From Hydrotalea sandarakina (GTDB taxonomy: Bacteria; Bacteroidota; Bacteroidia; Chitinophagales; Chitinophagaceae), in the NCBI RefSeq assembly GCF_003254115.1, contig NZ_QKZV01000010.1:17141-81140 (forward strand): a DNA stretch of 64,000 bases, read 5' to 3'. Below are positions 26,983 to 36,041 of the stretch, piece after piece. Both the position numbers and the translations under genes were made by a program. How positions within the stretch are numbered: the stretch's first letter is position 1; each line of letters starts with the position of its first letter. The notes beneath the pieces were generated by a model. It searched no databases. It saw only the letters and a list, made by a program, of their open reading frames with translations, and was not told the DNA's origin.

Positions 26983-28464
26983 ATGAAAAAAACATTGCAT
27001 AAAATTGTCTTTTCAATAATCAGTATTATATTTTTCAGTTCTTGTTCTAAAGAGTTGCAAACCATTAATATTAATCCCAACAATTTAGAAAAACCTGATG
27101 CTACAACTTTATTATCAAATACTATTGTATCATTATTTTACAATAATGCGAATATTGTATGGACATTGGGAAATGGATATAATCAATACATGACTTATAG
27201 CCAATCCTATTATGACCAACCTACCAGGTATCAGCCTATTACTAATGAACCCTACTGGATTCCTTTGTATGAAACAGCACGCGATGCAAATACGCTTTAT
27301 AACTTAGCAGTTACTCAAAATAATACGCTTTTACAGGCATCAGCATTAACACTTCGCTCTTATGCTTTTGCACAATTAACGGAATTATGGGGTGATATTC
27401 CTTTCAAGCAAGCTTTGCAAGGTGCAAATGGTATTTACACACCTGTTTATGATAATCAGCAAACGGTATATTTAGATGCGGCTCAAGGTATAATTCCATC
27501 GCTAAGGAGAGCCGATAGTTTACTAAAAGCAAATCCTTCAGGGTTAATTAGTGGTGATGTTTTGTATAATTCGAATGTAATGTCTTGGCGTCGGTTTATT
27601 AATGCATTGCGGTTACGTTATTTGTTGAGAATATCTTCAAAGGTAAATGTGTCTGCCGAAATGCAGGCTATTGTAAATGATGGTGCCATAATGCAAAATG
27701 CCTCACAAAGCGCAACATTAACCCTGCCTACAGTTACCCCTTATAATTTTGTGAGCCTTACCGAGCGTACCGGTGATTTTCAGGTAAAATATATGAATCA
27801 ATTATTGTATAATACTTTTGTGAATACCGCCGATACAGCAAGGATATCAACTTATTTTAACGTAAACGCTAATACACCTGCAGGCACTACCTTTAGTTTC
27901 AATAATTATGGTGGTTTGCCATTAGTTGTTGATGCAACAAATACTCAAACTGCTCAGGCATCTAACTTTAATAATAGTTTTACTAGCGGCTCAAATCCTA
28001 ACTTAATCAAAGCGCGTATTATTAGTTTTGCAGAACAACAATTTATTTTATCAGAAGCAGCTCTAAAAGGTTTTATTGCAGGAAGTGCTCAAACTTATTA
28101 CAATAGCGGAGTACTAGGCGCTTATGCAGAAATTGGGTTAGATGCTAATACGGCTAATAATTATTTATTACATGCAAATGTTGCTTTCGATAACTCTAGT
28201 TTAAATAATTCTTTACAGCAAATTATTACACAGAAATGGATGGCAAACATAAATAATGGGTTTGAAGGATGGATAGAATACAGAAGAACAGGTTTCCCTG
28301 CATTGAATGCAGGCGGTTCAGTTAATTTAAATAATGGTGTAATTCCATCAAGGTTTCTTTATCCCACTTCTGAAAAAAATATTAATGCTAAAAATTATAA
28401 TGCCGAAATACAATTAATGGGAGGTACTGAAAGCACGAATTATAAAGCTTGGTGGGAAAAATAA
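26983..28464 (+). CDS. SusD/RagB-family nutrient-binding lipoprotein
   Basis: 493 residues. Lipoprotein signal (IIFFSSCSKE), N-terminal NPNNLEKPDATTLLSN and the TPR-like helices typical of the SusD-like class with this start. C-terminal EGWIEYRRTGFPAL and a typical SusD end (SRFLYPTSEKNINAKNY). Caps the SusC barrel on the cell surface. The pairing and 18-base spacing with SusC indicate one transcription unit ending at a strong terminator. Confidence 0.92.
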   Translation: MKKTLHKIVFSIISIIFFSSCSKELQTININPNNLEKPDATTLLSNTIVSLFYNNANIVWTLGNGYNQYMTYSQSYYDQPTRYQPITNEPYWIPLYETARDANTLYNLAVTQNNTLLQASALTLRSYAFAQLTELWGDIPFKQALQGANGIYTPVYDNQQTVYLDAAQGIIPSLRRADSLLKANPSGLISGDVLYNSNVMSWRRFINALRLRYLLRISSKVNVSAEMQAIVNDGAIMQNASQSATLTLPTVTPYNFVSLTERTGDFQVKYMNQLLYNTFVNTADTARISTYFNVNANTPAGTTFSFNNYGGLPLVVDATNTQTAQASNFNNSFTSGSNPNLIKARIISFAEQQFILSEAALKGFIAGSAQTYYNSGVLGAYAEIGLDANTANNYLLHANVAFDNSSLNNSLQQIITQKWMANINNGFEGWIEYRRTGFPALNAGGSVNLNNGVIPSRFLYPTSEKNINAKNYNAEIQLMGGTESTNYKAWWEK

Positions 28465-28490
28465 AATGTAGCATAAAATAGACTTTATTT

Positions 28491-28519
28491 AACCTGTTGC
28501 CTTTGCAGCAGGTTTTTTT
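28491..28519 (+). terminator. Rho-independent terminator of susCD
   Basis: AACCTGTTGC (28491-28500) pairs with GCAGCAGGTT (28505-28514) over 10 bp including one G-T pair, loop CTTT, followed by a T run. It lies 27 bases after the SusD stop. Confidence 0.88.
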
Positions 28520-28610
28520 ATGTTTAGTTGGTTGGTTTCAAATTCAATTTTCCTTCAGAATTCAATCCGTATTTTGTATTTTGAAAAAGCTGATATAAGC
28601 CAGTAAAAGT

Positions 28611-29291
28611 ATGAAACTGCTAATTATTGAAGATGAAGTGAATTTGAATACAACCATTGCTAGTTTTCTAACGGCGGCAGGTTATTTATGTGAAACTGTT
28701 TCAAATTTTAAAGATGCTATTGAAAAAATAGATTTATACGAATATGATTGTATCATTCTGGATATCATGTTGCCCGATGGGTCGGGATTGGAACTATTGC
28801 GGTATTTGAAATTGAATAAAAAAAATGATGGTGTTATTATCATTTCTGCAAAAGATTCTTTAGATGATAAACTAACAGGTTTACAATTAGGCGCTGATGA
28901 TTACTTAACAAAACCTTTTCATTTACCCGAATTAGCTATGCGTGTTGCGGCTATTATCCGTAGAAAAAAAATGGATGGGCACAATGTTATAAACATAGAT
29001 GAATGGTTGTATATAGATACCATAGCGCAACGCGTTACTATTCACAATGCAGCAATAGAGCTAACGCAAAAAGAATATCAGTTACTACTTTTTTTTGTTG
29101 TTAATAAAAATAGGATACTTTCTAAAAGCGCCATTGCCCAGCATTTATGGGGTGACGATATGGATTTGGCCGATCATTATGATTTTATTTATACGCACAT
29201 TAAAAATCTTAGAAAGAAAATCTTATCAGCCGGTGGTGAAGATTGTATTCGTTCAATATATGGTGCCGGCTATAAATTCCAAGTAAACTAG
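28611..29291 (+). CDS. OmpR/PhoB-family response regulator
   Basis: 226 residues. Receiver domain (1-118) with EDEVNL acidic residues, phospho-acceptor in DCIILDIMLPDGSG, switch residues ISAKDSLDDKL and LTKPFHLPEL. C-terminal winged helix (about 130-226) with ELTQKEYQLLLFF and IRSIYGAGYKF. Paired with the histidine kinase that follows and, by position, probably controls the TolC-adaptor-RND operon immediately downstream. Confidence 0.93.
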   Translation: MKLLIIEDEVNLNTTIASFLTAAGYLCETVSNFKDAIEKIDLYEYDCIILDIMLPDGSGLELLRYLKLNKKNDGVIIISAKDSLDDKLTGLQLGADDYLTKPFHLPELAMRVAAIIRRKKMDGHNVINIDEWLYIDTIAQRVTIHNAAIELTQKEYQLLLFFVVNKNRILSKSAIAQHLWGDDMDLADHYDFIYTHIKNLRKKILSAGGEDCIRSIYGAGYKFQVN

Positions 29292-29319
29292 TAGCTTTTT
29301 TTTGAATGAAATCATTACC

Positions 29320-30588
29320 ATGAAATCTTTTGCAACATATCAACGCTTAAATACGTATATAGCTATTTTAATTTTTTTATTGGGCAGCATTGCTTTTTAC
29401 GGAGTGTTGCAGTATGTTTTGTTACGCCAATTAGATGATAGCCTGAAAGCTGAAAAACAGGAAATTTCTGATTATGTTCAAAAATACCATCAGCTACCTG
29501 TTATTCAAAATACAAAAAATCAATGGGTTATAATTGATAGCAATGCGCACACATTCGCTAATCAAAAATTTAGAACTATAAAATTATACAATACCATTGA
29601 ACAAGAAATGCAAGAAGTGCGTCAATTAAGCTTCGCATTAGCAATAAACAATCAACAATATTTTGTTCAGGTAAATAAGTCGCAGGCAGAAACAGAAGAT
29701 TTGTTGCAATTGATTGCCATATTGGCTTTTAGCATGATTGCTTTGCTTTTGGTATTAAATTATTTTGTGAATAGAAAATTGGTTAACAAATTATTCAAGC
29801 CTTTTCAAAAAACAATATCAGCCATTCAGGCATATAAAATAGGTCAAAAAGCCCCTTTGCAATTACCCGAAAGTTCGTTGGCTGAAATGCATTTACTCAA
29901 TACCAGCTTAAATGAAATGTCGCAAAGAATATATGTAGAATATCGGTCTTTAAAATCGTTTACTGAAAATGCAGCCCATGAAATGCAAACCCCGCTTGCT
30001 GTTATGCGCTCATTAATTGAAAGCATTATACAGCAAAACAATTTAAATGAACAAGGCTTAAATCAACTAACTACCATTGACGATAATATTCAAAAATTAA
30101 TTAAACTGCATCAATCGCTTTTGCTGTTAGCTAAAATTGAAAATAATCAATTTCAACTCAATGAAACGGTGGCTATTAATGAAATAATTATTGCTAAATG
30201 TGAAGAAAAAAACTCATTTATTGAAACAAAAAATTTACTGCTAAAGTTGGAATTAAATGAAGTACAACTGCTTTTTCACAGGCAATTAACCGATATGTTA
30301 GTGAATAACATGATTAATAATGCCATTCGGTACACACCAGTAAATGGTGAGATAACCATTCAGCTCAATAAAAATGAACTAATAATATGTAATACCGCAT
30401 CTGCGGGTAGTTTAGATGCCGAGCAAGTTTTTAAACGTTTTTATAAACCGCAGCAACAACAAGAAGGTACCGGCCTGGGGCTTGCTATCGTTAATGAAAT
30501 TTGCAGGTTAGCTAATTGGCCCATTCGCTATGAATTTCAGAATAATAAACATTGTTTCATAGTTCAATTTTTTCAAAAAGTATCATAG
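29320..30588 (+). CDS. Sensor histidine kinase of an OmpR-type two-component system
   Basis: About 422 residues from the ATG at 29320; an upstream TTG at 29302 would add six. Two transmembrane helices (about 12-35 and 135-155) enclose a roughly 100-residue periplasmic sensor. HAMP-like linker, then H-box ENAAHEMQTPLAVMRSLI, N-box MLVNNMINNAIRYTP and G-box GTGLGLAIVNEIC. The D-box is weak: the expected DxGxG is replaced by NTASAGSL, so the ATP-binding site is slightly atypical. It lies between the response regulator and the efflux genes. Confidence 0.9.
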   Translation: MKSFATYQRLNTYIAILIFLLGSIAFYGVLQYVLLRQLDDSLKAEKQEISDYVQKYHQLPVIQNTKNQWVIIDSNAHTFANQKFRTIKLYNTIEQEMQEVRQLSFALAINNQQYFVQVNKSQAETEDLLQLIAILAFSMIALLLVLNYFVNRKLVNKLFKPFQKTISAIQAYKIGQKAPLQLPESSLAEMHLLNTSLNEMSQRIYVEYRSLKSFTENAAHEMQTPLAVMRSLIESIIQQNNLNEQGLNQLTTIDDNIQKLIKLHQSLLLLAKIENNQFQLNETVAINEIIIAKCEEKNSFIETKNLLLKLELNEVQLLFHRQLTDMLVNNMINNAIRYTPVNGEITIQLNKNELIICNTASAGSLDAEQVFKRFYKPQQQQEGTGLGLAIVNEICRLANWPIRYEFQNNKHCFIVQFFQKVS

Positions 30589-30590
30589 CC

Positions 30591-31832
30591 ATGAAAAAAA
30601 TAGTTTTTCTTTTATTCTTGTTTGCTACTCAACTAAATACGCTTTTTGCACAACAAAAGAATCTTGATTTTTTTGTGCAGTCAGCTATACAAAATAGTCC
30701 TCTTTTAAAAGATTATCAAAACCAGCAACTCAGTAATTTAATTGATAGTTTAAGAATACATGCATTGTATAAGCCACAAATTAATGCCGTAAGTGTCAAT
30801 ACTTATGCGCCTTCTTACCAAGGTTGGGGATATGATGGTGCTATAACCAATGGTGCAAATTTCGGACAGCAAATAACGTTTAATCAGTTGTTGATTGGGA
30901 AAGCAAACATGAATAATCAACAACAAGCTATACAGTTGTTAAATCAAAGCTTGCAAGTTGCAGGAAAAATTACTGAACAAGATATTACTAAAGCCATCAC
31001 TGCACAATATATTACGGCTTATGGTACTCAACAACAAATTCAATTTAATCAGGAGTTAGTTAATCTGTTAAAAAAAGAACAGGTAATTCTTACAAAACTA
31101 ACAGAATCGGGTATTTATAAACAAACGGATTACTTAAGCTTTTTAGTTACTATTCAACAACAAGATTTATTAGTGCATCAGCTGCAATTACAATTTAAAA
31201 ATGATTATGGGGTATTGAATTATTTGTGCGGGTTAACTGATACTTCCGGTGTAGTACTGGAAAATCCAAATATTCATTTGGTAGTTACGCCGGAAATAGA
31301 GCAAACTGTGTTTTATCAAAATTTTTTTCTAGATAGCTTAAAACTAAAAAACAGTGATGCTCAAATTGATTTCAGCTATCGCCCAAAAGTTAGTTTGTAT
31401 GCAGATGCGGGATATTTGTCTTCCTTTTCTTATCAGGCATATAAAAACTTTGGTAACAGTTTTGGTTTGTCGGTAGTATGGCCTATTTATGATGGAAAGC
31501 AAAGAAAAATGAAGCACGATAAAATTGCTATAGCCGAACAAACACGGCAACAATATCGTAACTATTTTAAGTCACAGTTTCAACAACAAATTGCCTTATT
31601 AACACAACAATTACATTCTGTTGAACAACTTATTCAGGAGTATAATACGCAAATAAAATACAGTCAAACACTTATTGAAGCCAATAGGAAACTGCTGCAA
31701 ACCGGTGATGTTATTATGCCAACTTATATTTTGGCTATTAGCAACTATTTGAATGCAAAAAACCTAATTACTCAGAATACCATTAGTAAAATGCAAATCA
31801 TTAACCAAATTAATTATTGGAATAGAAACTAA
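30591..31832 (+). CDS. TolC-family outer-membrane protein of an RND efflux system
   Basis: 413 residues from the ATG at 30591 (MKKIVFLLFLFATQLNTLFA signal peptide); the longer open frame overlapping the kinase is not used. Two helical repeats rich in Gln/Leu (NMNNQQQAIQLLNQSLQ; FKSQFQQQIALLTQQLHS) match the outer-membrane efflux protein family. Starts 2 bases after the kinase stop and is followed after 6 bases by the adaptor gene, so the operon is regulator-kinase-TolC-adaptor-pump. Confidence 0.87.
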   Translation: MKKIVFLLFLFATQLNTLFAQQKNLDFFVQSAIQNSPLLKDYQNQQLSNLIDSLRIHALYKPQINAVSVNTYAPSYQGWGYDGAITNGANFGQQITFNQLLIGKANMNNQQQAIQLLNQSLQVAGKITEQDITKAITAQYITAYGTQQQIQFNQELVNLLKKEQVILTKLTESGIYKQTDYLSFLVTIQQQDLLVHQLQLQFKNDYGVLNYLCGLTDTSGVVLENPNIHLVVTPEIEQTVFYQNFFLDSLKLKNSDAQIDFSYRPKVSLYADAGYLSSFSYQAYKNFGNSFGLSVVWPIYDGKQRKMKHDKIAIAEQTRQQYRNYFKSQFQQQIALLTQQLHSVEQLIQEYNTQIKYSQTLIEANRKLLQTGDVIMPTYILAISNYLNAKNLITQNTISKMQIINQINYWNRN

Positions 31833-31838
31833 CATATT

Positions 31839-32792
31839 ATGGTCCAAAAAAAATATTTTTCTTTAGTTTGTTTTTTGCTCACTTCGTTTTTATATGCTTG
31901 TAATAACAAGGCAGGAAATGCGAATGCCAATAATGCATCCGATCTGGTTGCAACAGGTACACCCGTAACAATTACCCATCCGGTAAAAGGTTTAATGCAG
32001 GAAGCAGTTACTTTAAATGCTGTTTCTGCTTTTTTATTAAAAAGTTTTGTGAAAGCAAATGCCAATGGCTATTTATACAAAGTGAATATTCATTTAGGGC
32101 AATATGTGCAACGTGGTGAACCTTTATTTGTGATTACTACGAAAGAAGCAAAAGCAATAGGCAATACCATTAATCAATTAGATACAACTTTAAACTTTTC
32201 CGGTAATATTATTATTCATGCGCCGGCTAATGGTTATATAACACAATTAAATTATCATGCAGGCGATTATGTGTTAGATGGAGAACCATTGGCAGCAATA
32301 ACTGACAATCGAAGTTTCGTTTTCTTATTAGATCTTCCCTATGAACTAAAACCCTATTTGCCACAAAACCAATATGTAAACTTATTATTACCCGATGGTA
32401 CTCAATTAAACGGTACAGTCGGTGCACCGTTACCAACAGTTGATCCTGCTTCACAAACGCAGAGCTATATTATTCATGTAAACACCAGTAAGCAAATACC
32501 CGAAAATCTTATTGCCAAACTACATTGGATTAAAGTGCAAAAAACCAATTCCATATCATTACCTAAAGCTGCTGTTTTGAGTGATGAGGTGCAAAGTAAT
32601 TTTTGGGTAATGAAAATGATTGATAGTGTAACCGCAGTCAAAGTGCCCATTCAACGGGGTATTGAAAATAATGAGGCAGTTGAAATTATAACCCCTGTTT
32701 TTAAAATTACTGATACCATTTTATTAACGGGAAACTATGGATTACCCGATACGGCTAAGGTTGCAATCAATAATTCACCCCTTAAGCAGTGA
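31839..32792 (+). CDS. RND efflux periplasmic adaptor lipoprotein
   Basis: 317 residues, lipoprotein signal (LLTSFLYACNNK). Barrel-sandwich halves NANGYLYKVNIHLGQYVQRGEPLF and APANGYITQLNYHAGDYVLDGEPL frame a very short hairpin, so this is the compact adaptor class without a long coiled coil. A beta-barrel domain and a C-terminal domain (ITDTILLTGNYGLPDTAKV) follow. Works with the TolC before it and the RND pump after it. Confidence 0.88.
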   Translation: MVQKKYFSLVCFLLTSFLYACNNKAGNANANNASDLVATGTPVTITHPVKGLMQEAVTLNAVSAFLLKSFVKANANGYLYKVNIHLGQYVQRGEPLFVITTKEAKAIGNTINQLDTTLNFSGNIIIHAPANGYITQLNYHAGDYVLDGEPLAAITDNRSFVFLLDLPYELKPYLPQNQYVNLLLPDGTQLNGTVGAPLPTVDPASQTQSYIIHVNTSKQIPENLIAKLHWIKVQKTNSISLPKAAVLSDEVQSNFWVMKMIDSVTAVKVPIQRGIENNEAVEIITPVFKITDTILLTGNYGLPDTAKVAINNSPLKQ

Positions 32793-32871
32793 AATAATGG
32801 GTAATGATTTTTTATCCGGTTTGTCAACTACTTTTTTTCGATTTTATGAATGCTAAACTTGAAATGTTTGA

Positions 32872-35800
32872 ATGAAAAATTTTTTTGTTAAATATAAAAG
32901 TCCACTTGCTGTTTTAATGGCCATCATTATAATGGGCGGGCTGTTTGCCTACAGCAAATTGCAATCATCATTGTTTCCGGAAATAACATTCCCAAAAATT
33001 AAAATTATTGCTGATGCAGGACAACAACCGGTGAATAAAATGATGATTACAGTTACCCGTCAGCTTGAAAATGCCGTTAAGCGTGTACCTGATTTACACA
33101 TGATTAGAAGTACAACCAGCAGGGGGAGTTGTGAAATATCAGCTTTTTTGAATTGGGATGCCAATATTGACATTAGTAAACAGAGAATTGAATCGCGTAT
33201 TGCTGAGGTAATGAATACTTTACCGCCGGGTATTCAAATTACTGTTGAAAGAATGAATCCTTCAATTCTGCCGGTAATCGGTTATTCCTTAGAAAGCAAA
33301 CAGCGTTCACCCATTGACATGAAATTAATGGCATTGTATACTATCAAACCTTTTCTTTCGCAAGTGGATGGTGTTTCTGAAGTACGTGTTATAGGTGGTA
33401 AAACAAAGGAATATTGGCTGATTGTGAATACTGATAAAATGTCTTCACTTGGATTAACGCCCGATTCCGTGAATTATGCCTTAAGCCAAACTAACTTCAT
33501 TAAATCAAACGGCTATTTAGCCGATTATCATTTATTGTATTTATCCCTAACCGATGCTTCTGTTATATCGAAAGATCAATTAAAACATATTGTAATTAGT
33601 AACAATAGTAAACGCATCGTGCAATTACAAGATATTGCTGATGTAGAAATAAGGGAAGCGAAGGAATATATAAAAATCAATGCCAATGGTCGTGAAGGTA
33701 TTTTACTCGCTGTTATTAAACAGCCCAACGCCAATTTAATACAGGTAAGTAATGATATGGATGCTAAGCTGAAAGCATTAAGAAAAATTCTTCCTGCTGA
33801 TGTTACCATACAACCTTATTATGAACAAGCCAATTTTGTGAAAGATGCTATTAAAAGTGTAAGTGATAGTTTATGGATTGGATTATTACTCGCTATTATC
33901 GTGGCCATTATTTTTCTTCGCTCACTTAAAGCCAGTACCGTTATCTTATTTACGATACCCGTAACAATTCTGTTAACCATTATATGTTTATATGCCATTG
34001 GGCAAACCTTGAATATTATGACATTAGGCGCATTAGCCGCTGCTATTGGTTTAATTATTGATGATGCCATTGTTGTAGTTGAACAAATTCACCGTACCCA
34101 TGAAGAACATCCCAATGAACCAACGAATTCGTTGTTGCAAAAAGCAATTCATTATTTATTCCCCGCTATGTTAGGCTCTTCATTAAGTACGATTGTAATA
34201 TTTCTACCTTTCGTGTTAATGAGTGGTGTTGCCGGAGCTTACTTTAAAGTAATGACCAATACCATGATTATTACTTTGGTGTGTTCATTTTTTGTAACCT
34301 GGTTGTTGTTACCGGTTTTGTATTTGTTGTTTACACGGAATGCTGCTGTAAATGTTGTAGGTAAAAAATTAAAACAGGGGCATGAAGTAAAGCAGCAAAA
34401 ATGGGTGGGTTTCTTCATTCGTAAACCTTACATCAGTATTTTATTTATTTTAATTTTAGGTGCTTCTATATATATCGTATTCCCAAAACTGGAAACCGGT
34501 TTTTTACCTGAGATGGATGAAGGGAGCATTGTTTTAGATTACAGTTCACCCCCCGGTACATCATTAGAAGAAACCGACCGAATGCTAAGGCAAGTTGAAA
34601 AAATTATTGTTCAGGTACCTGAAGTGGAGGCTTATAGCCGAAGAACCGGTACGCAAATGGGTTTTTTTATTACTGAACCTAACAGGGGTGATTATTTAAT
34701 ACAATTAAAGAAAAATAGGCATAGAACAACCGATGAGGTAATTAATGACATCCGTTTAAAAATTGAAGCAACGCAACCGGCTTTGCGTATAGATTTTGGG
34801 CAGGTAATTACTGATATGCTGGGTGATTTAATGACTTCTGTACAACCCATTGAAGTGAAAATTTTTGGAAATGATCAATCAAAATTGCAAGAATTATCGC
34901 GTAATGTTGCGGCGGTATTAAATACGGTTAAAGGCACTGCCGATGTTTTTGATGGTATTGTAATTGCCGGCCCCTCAGTAATTGTTACACCCAACTATAC
35001 TGCATTGGCGCAATATGGCATTACGCCTGCAAGTTTTCAGTTTCAGTTGCAAAGTGCTTTAGAAGGAAATATAGTGGGCAGTGTGTATGATAAGGAACAA
35101 CTAAGCAATATCCGATTTATATACCCAAACAGTGCTAAACTTTCAATAGCACAGGTAAAGCAAACATTGGTTTTCCTTCCCAATGGCAAAAGAATTCCCA
35201 TAACACAGTTGGCCACGGTTTCTTTAAGTAGTGGTGATGCAGAAATACAAAGGGAAAACTTGCAAAATATGGGCGTTGTTACTGCACGGTTAGATAACCG
35301 TGATTTGGGTAGTACCATGCAAGAAATTCAGCAAAAGGTAGCTGCTCAAGTTGCTTTGCCACAAGGATATTTTATTAGTTATGGCGGTGCCTATGCCGAA
35401 CAGCAGCAATCGTTTAAAGAACTATTGGTTATACTAATCACAGCCAGCTTGTTGGTATTTGGAGTAATTTTATTCTTATTCAGAGATGTAAGAATTGCAC
35501 TAATCATCATTCTGGTAGCAGTACTTGGAATTAGTGGAAGTTACTTGGCTTTATATTTTACACACACACCTTTGAATGTAGGTAGTTATACCGGGTTGAT
35601 TATGATTGTGGGTATTATTGGTGAGAATGCTATTTTCACTTATCTGCAATTTCGCGATTCATTAAAAGGAAATAGCAGTACTAATAGAGTAGATGAAGCT
35701 ATTATCTATTCTATATCTACACGGTTACGTCCCAAATTAATGACTGCATTGGGCGCTATTATTGCATTAACACCATTAGCCATGGGAATTGGTACCGGGG

Positions 35801-35958
35801 CACAAATGCATCAACCCTTAGCCATTGCAGTAATAGGTGGGTTTATTGTAGCATTACCTTTATTATTAATTGTATTGCCTAGTTTGCTGCACCTTTTATA
35901 TAAAAACAGTAAAATCACTGATAGTCTGAGTGCAGCAGATAAAACTGCAGAGGGTTAA
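32872..35958 (+). CDS. RND-family efflux pump (permease subunit)
   Basis: 1028 residues with the duplicated RND architecture: TM1 at about 12-30, a large periplasmic loop, TM2-6 with AAAIGLIIDDAIVVVEQIHR (the proton-relay Asp pair, more like HAE1 drug pumps than HME metal pumps), a second periplasmic loop from about 550 to 850, and TM8-12. Other family features are LPEMDEGSIVLDYSSPPGTS after TM7 and a 'G-x-x-G-E-N-A-I' segment in TM10 (VGIIGENAIFTYLQ). Substrate not predictable. The gene ends at a bidirectional terminator shared with typA. Confidence 0.92.
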   Translation: MKNFFVKYKSPLAVLMAIIIMGGLFAYSKLQSSLFPEITFPKIKIIADAGQQPVNKMMITVTRQLENAVKRVPDLHMIRSTTSRGSCEISAFLNWDANIDISKQRIESRIAEVMNTLPPGIQITVERMNPSILPVIGYSLESKQRSPIDMKLMALYTIKPFLSQVDGVSEVRVIGGKTKEYWLIVNTDKMSSLGLTPDSVNYALSQTNFIKSNGYLADYHLLYLSLTDASVISKDQLKHIVISNNSKRIVQLQDIADVEIREAKEYIKINANGREGILLAVIKQPNANLIQVSNDMDAKLKALRKILPADVTIQPYYEQANFVKDAIKSVSDSLWIGLLLAIIVAIIFLRSLKASTVILFTIPVTILLTIICLYAIGQTLNIMTLGALAAAIGLIIDDAIVVVEQIHRTHEEHPNEPTNSLLQKAIHYLFPAMLGSSLSTIVIFLPFVLMSGVAGAYFKVMTNTMIITLVCSFFVTWLLLPVLYLLFTRNAAVNVVGKKLKQGHEVKQQKWVGFFIRKPYISILFILILGASIYIVFPKLETGFLPEMDEGSIVLDYSSPPGTSLEETDRMLRQVEKIIVQVPEVEAYSRRTGTQMGFFITEPNRGDYLIQLKKNRHRTTDEVINDIRLKIEATQPALRIDFGQVITDMLGDLMTSVQPIEVKIFGNDQSKLQELSRNVAAVLNTVKGTADVFDGIVIAGPSVIVTPNYTALAQYGITPASFQFQLQSALEGNIVGSVYDKEQLSNIRFIYPNSAKLSIAQVKQTLVFLPNGKRIPITQLATVSLSSGDAEIQRENLQNMGVVTARLDNRDLGSTMQEIQQKVAAQVALPQGYFISYGGAYAEQQQSFKELLVILITASLLVFGVILFLFRDVRIALIIILVAVLGISGSYLALYFTHTPLNVGSYTGLIMIVGIIGENAIFTYLQFRDSLKGNSSTNRVDEAIIYSISTRLRPKLMTALGAIIALTPLAMGIGTGAQMHQPLAIAVIGGFIVALPLLLIVLPSLLHLLYKNSKITDSLSAADKTAEG

Positions 35959-35984
35959 GTAAAAATACACATTGCAATTAAATA

Positions 35985-36014
35985 AATAAGCCTGCAGTTT
36001 ATTGCAGGCTTATT
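35985..36014. terminator. Bidirectional terminator between the RND pump and typA
   Basis: A perfect 12-bp stem (AATAAGCCTGCA, 35985-35996, with its complement at 36003-36014) and loop GTTTAT between two convergent genes. A and T runs flank it on both sides. Confidence 0.85.
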
Positions 36015-36041
36015 TGAGTTTTATTGTATTAAAAAGATGGG

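Noticed and set aside
28561..28600. TTTTGTATTTTG as a promoter for the OmpR-type regulator
   Set aside because: The TA and TTTG parts are separated by one base rather than two, so it does not fit the TAnnTTTG consensus.
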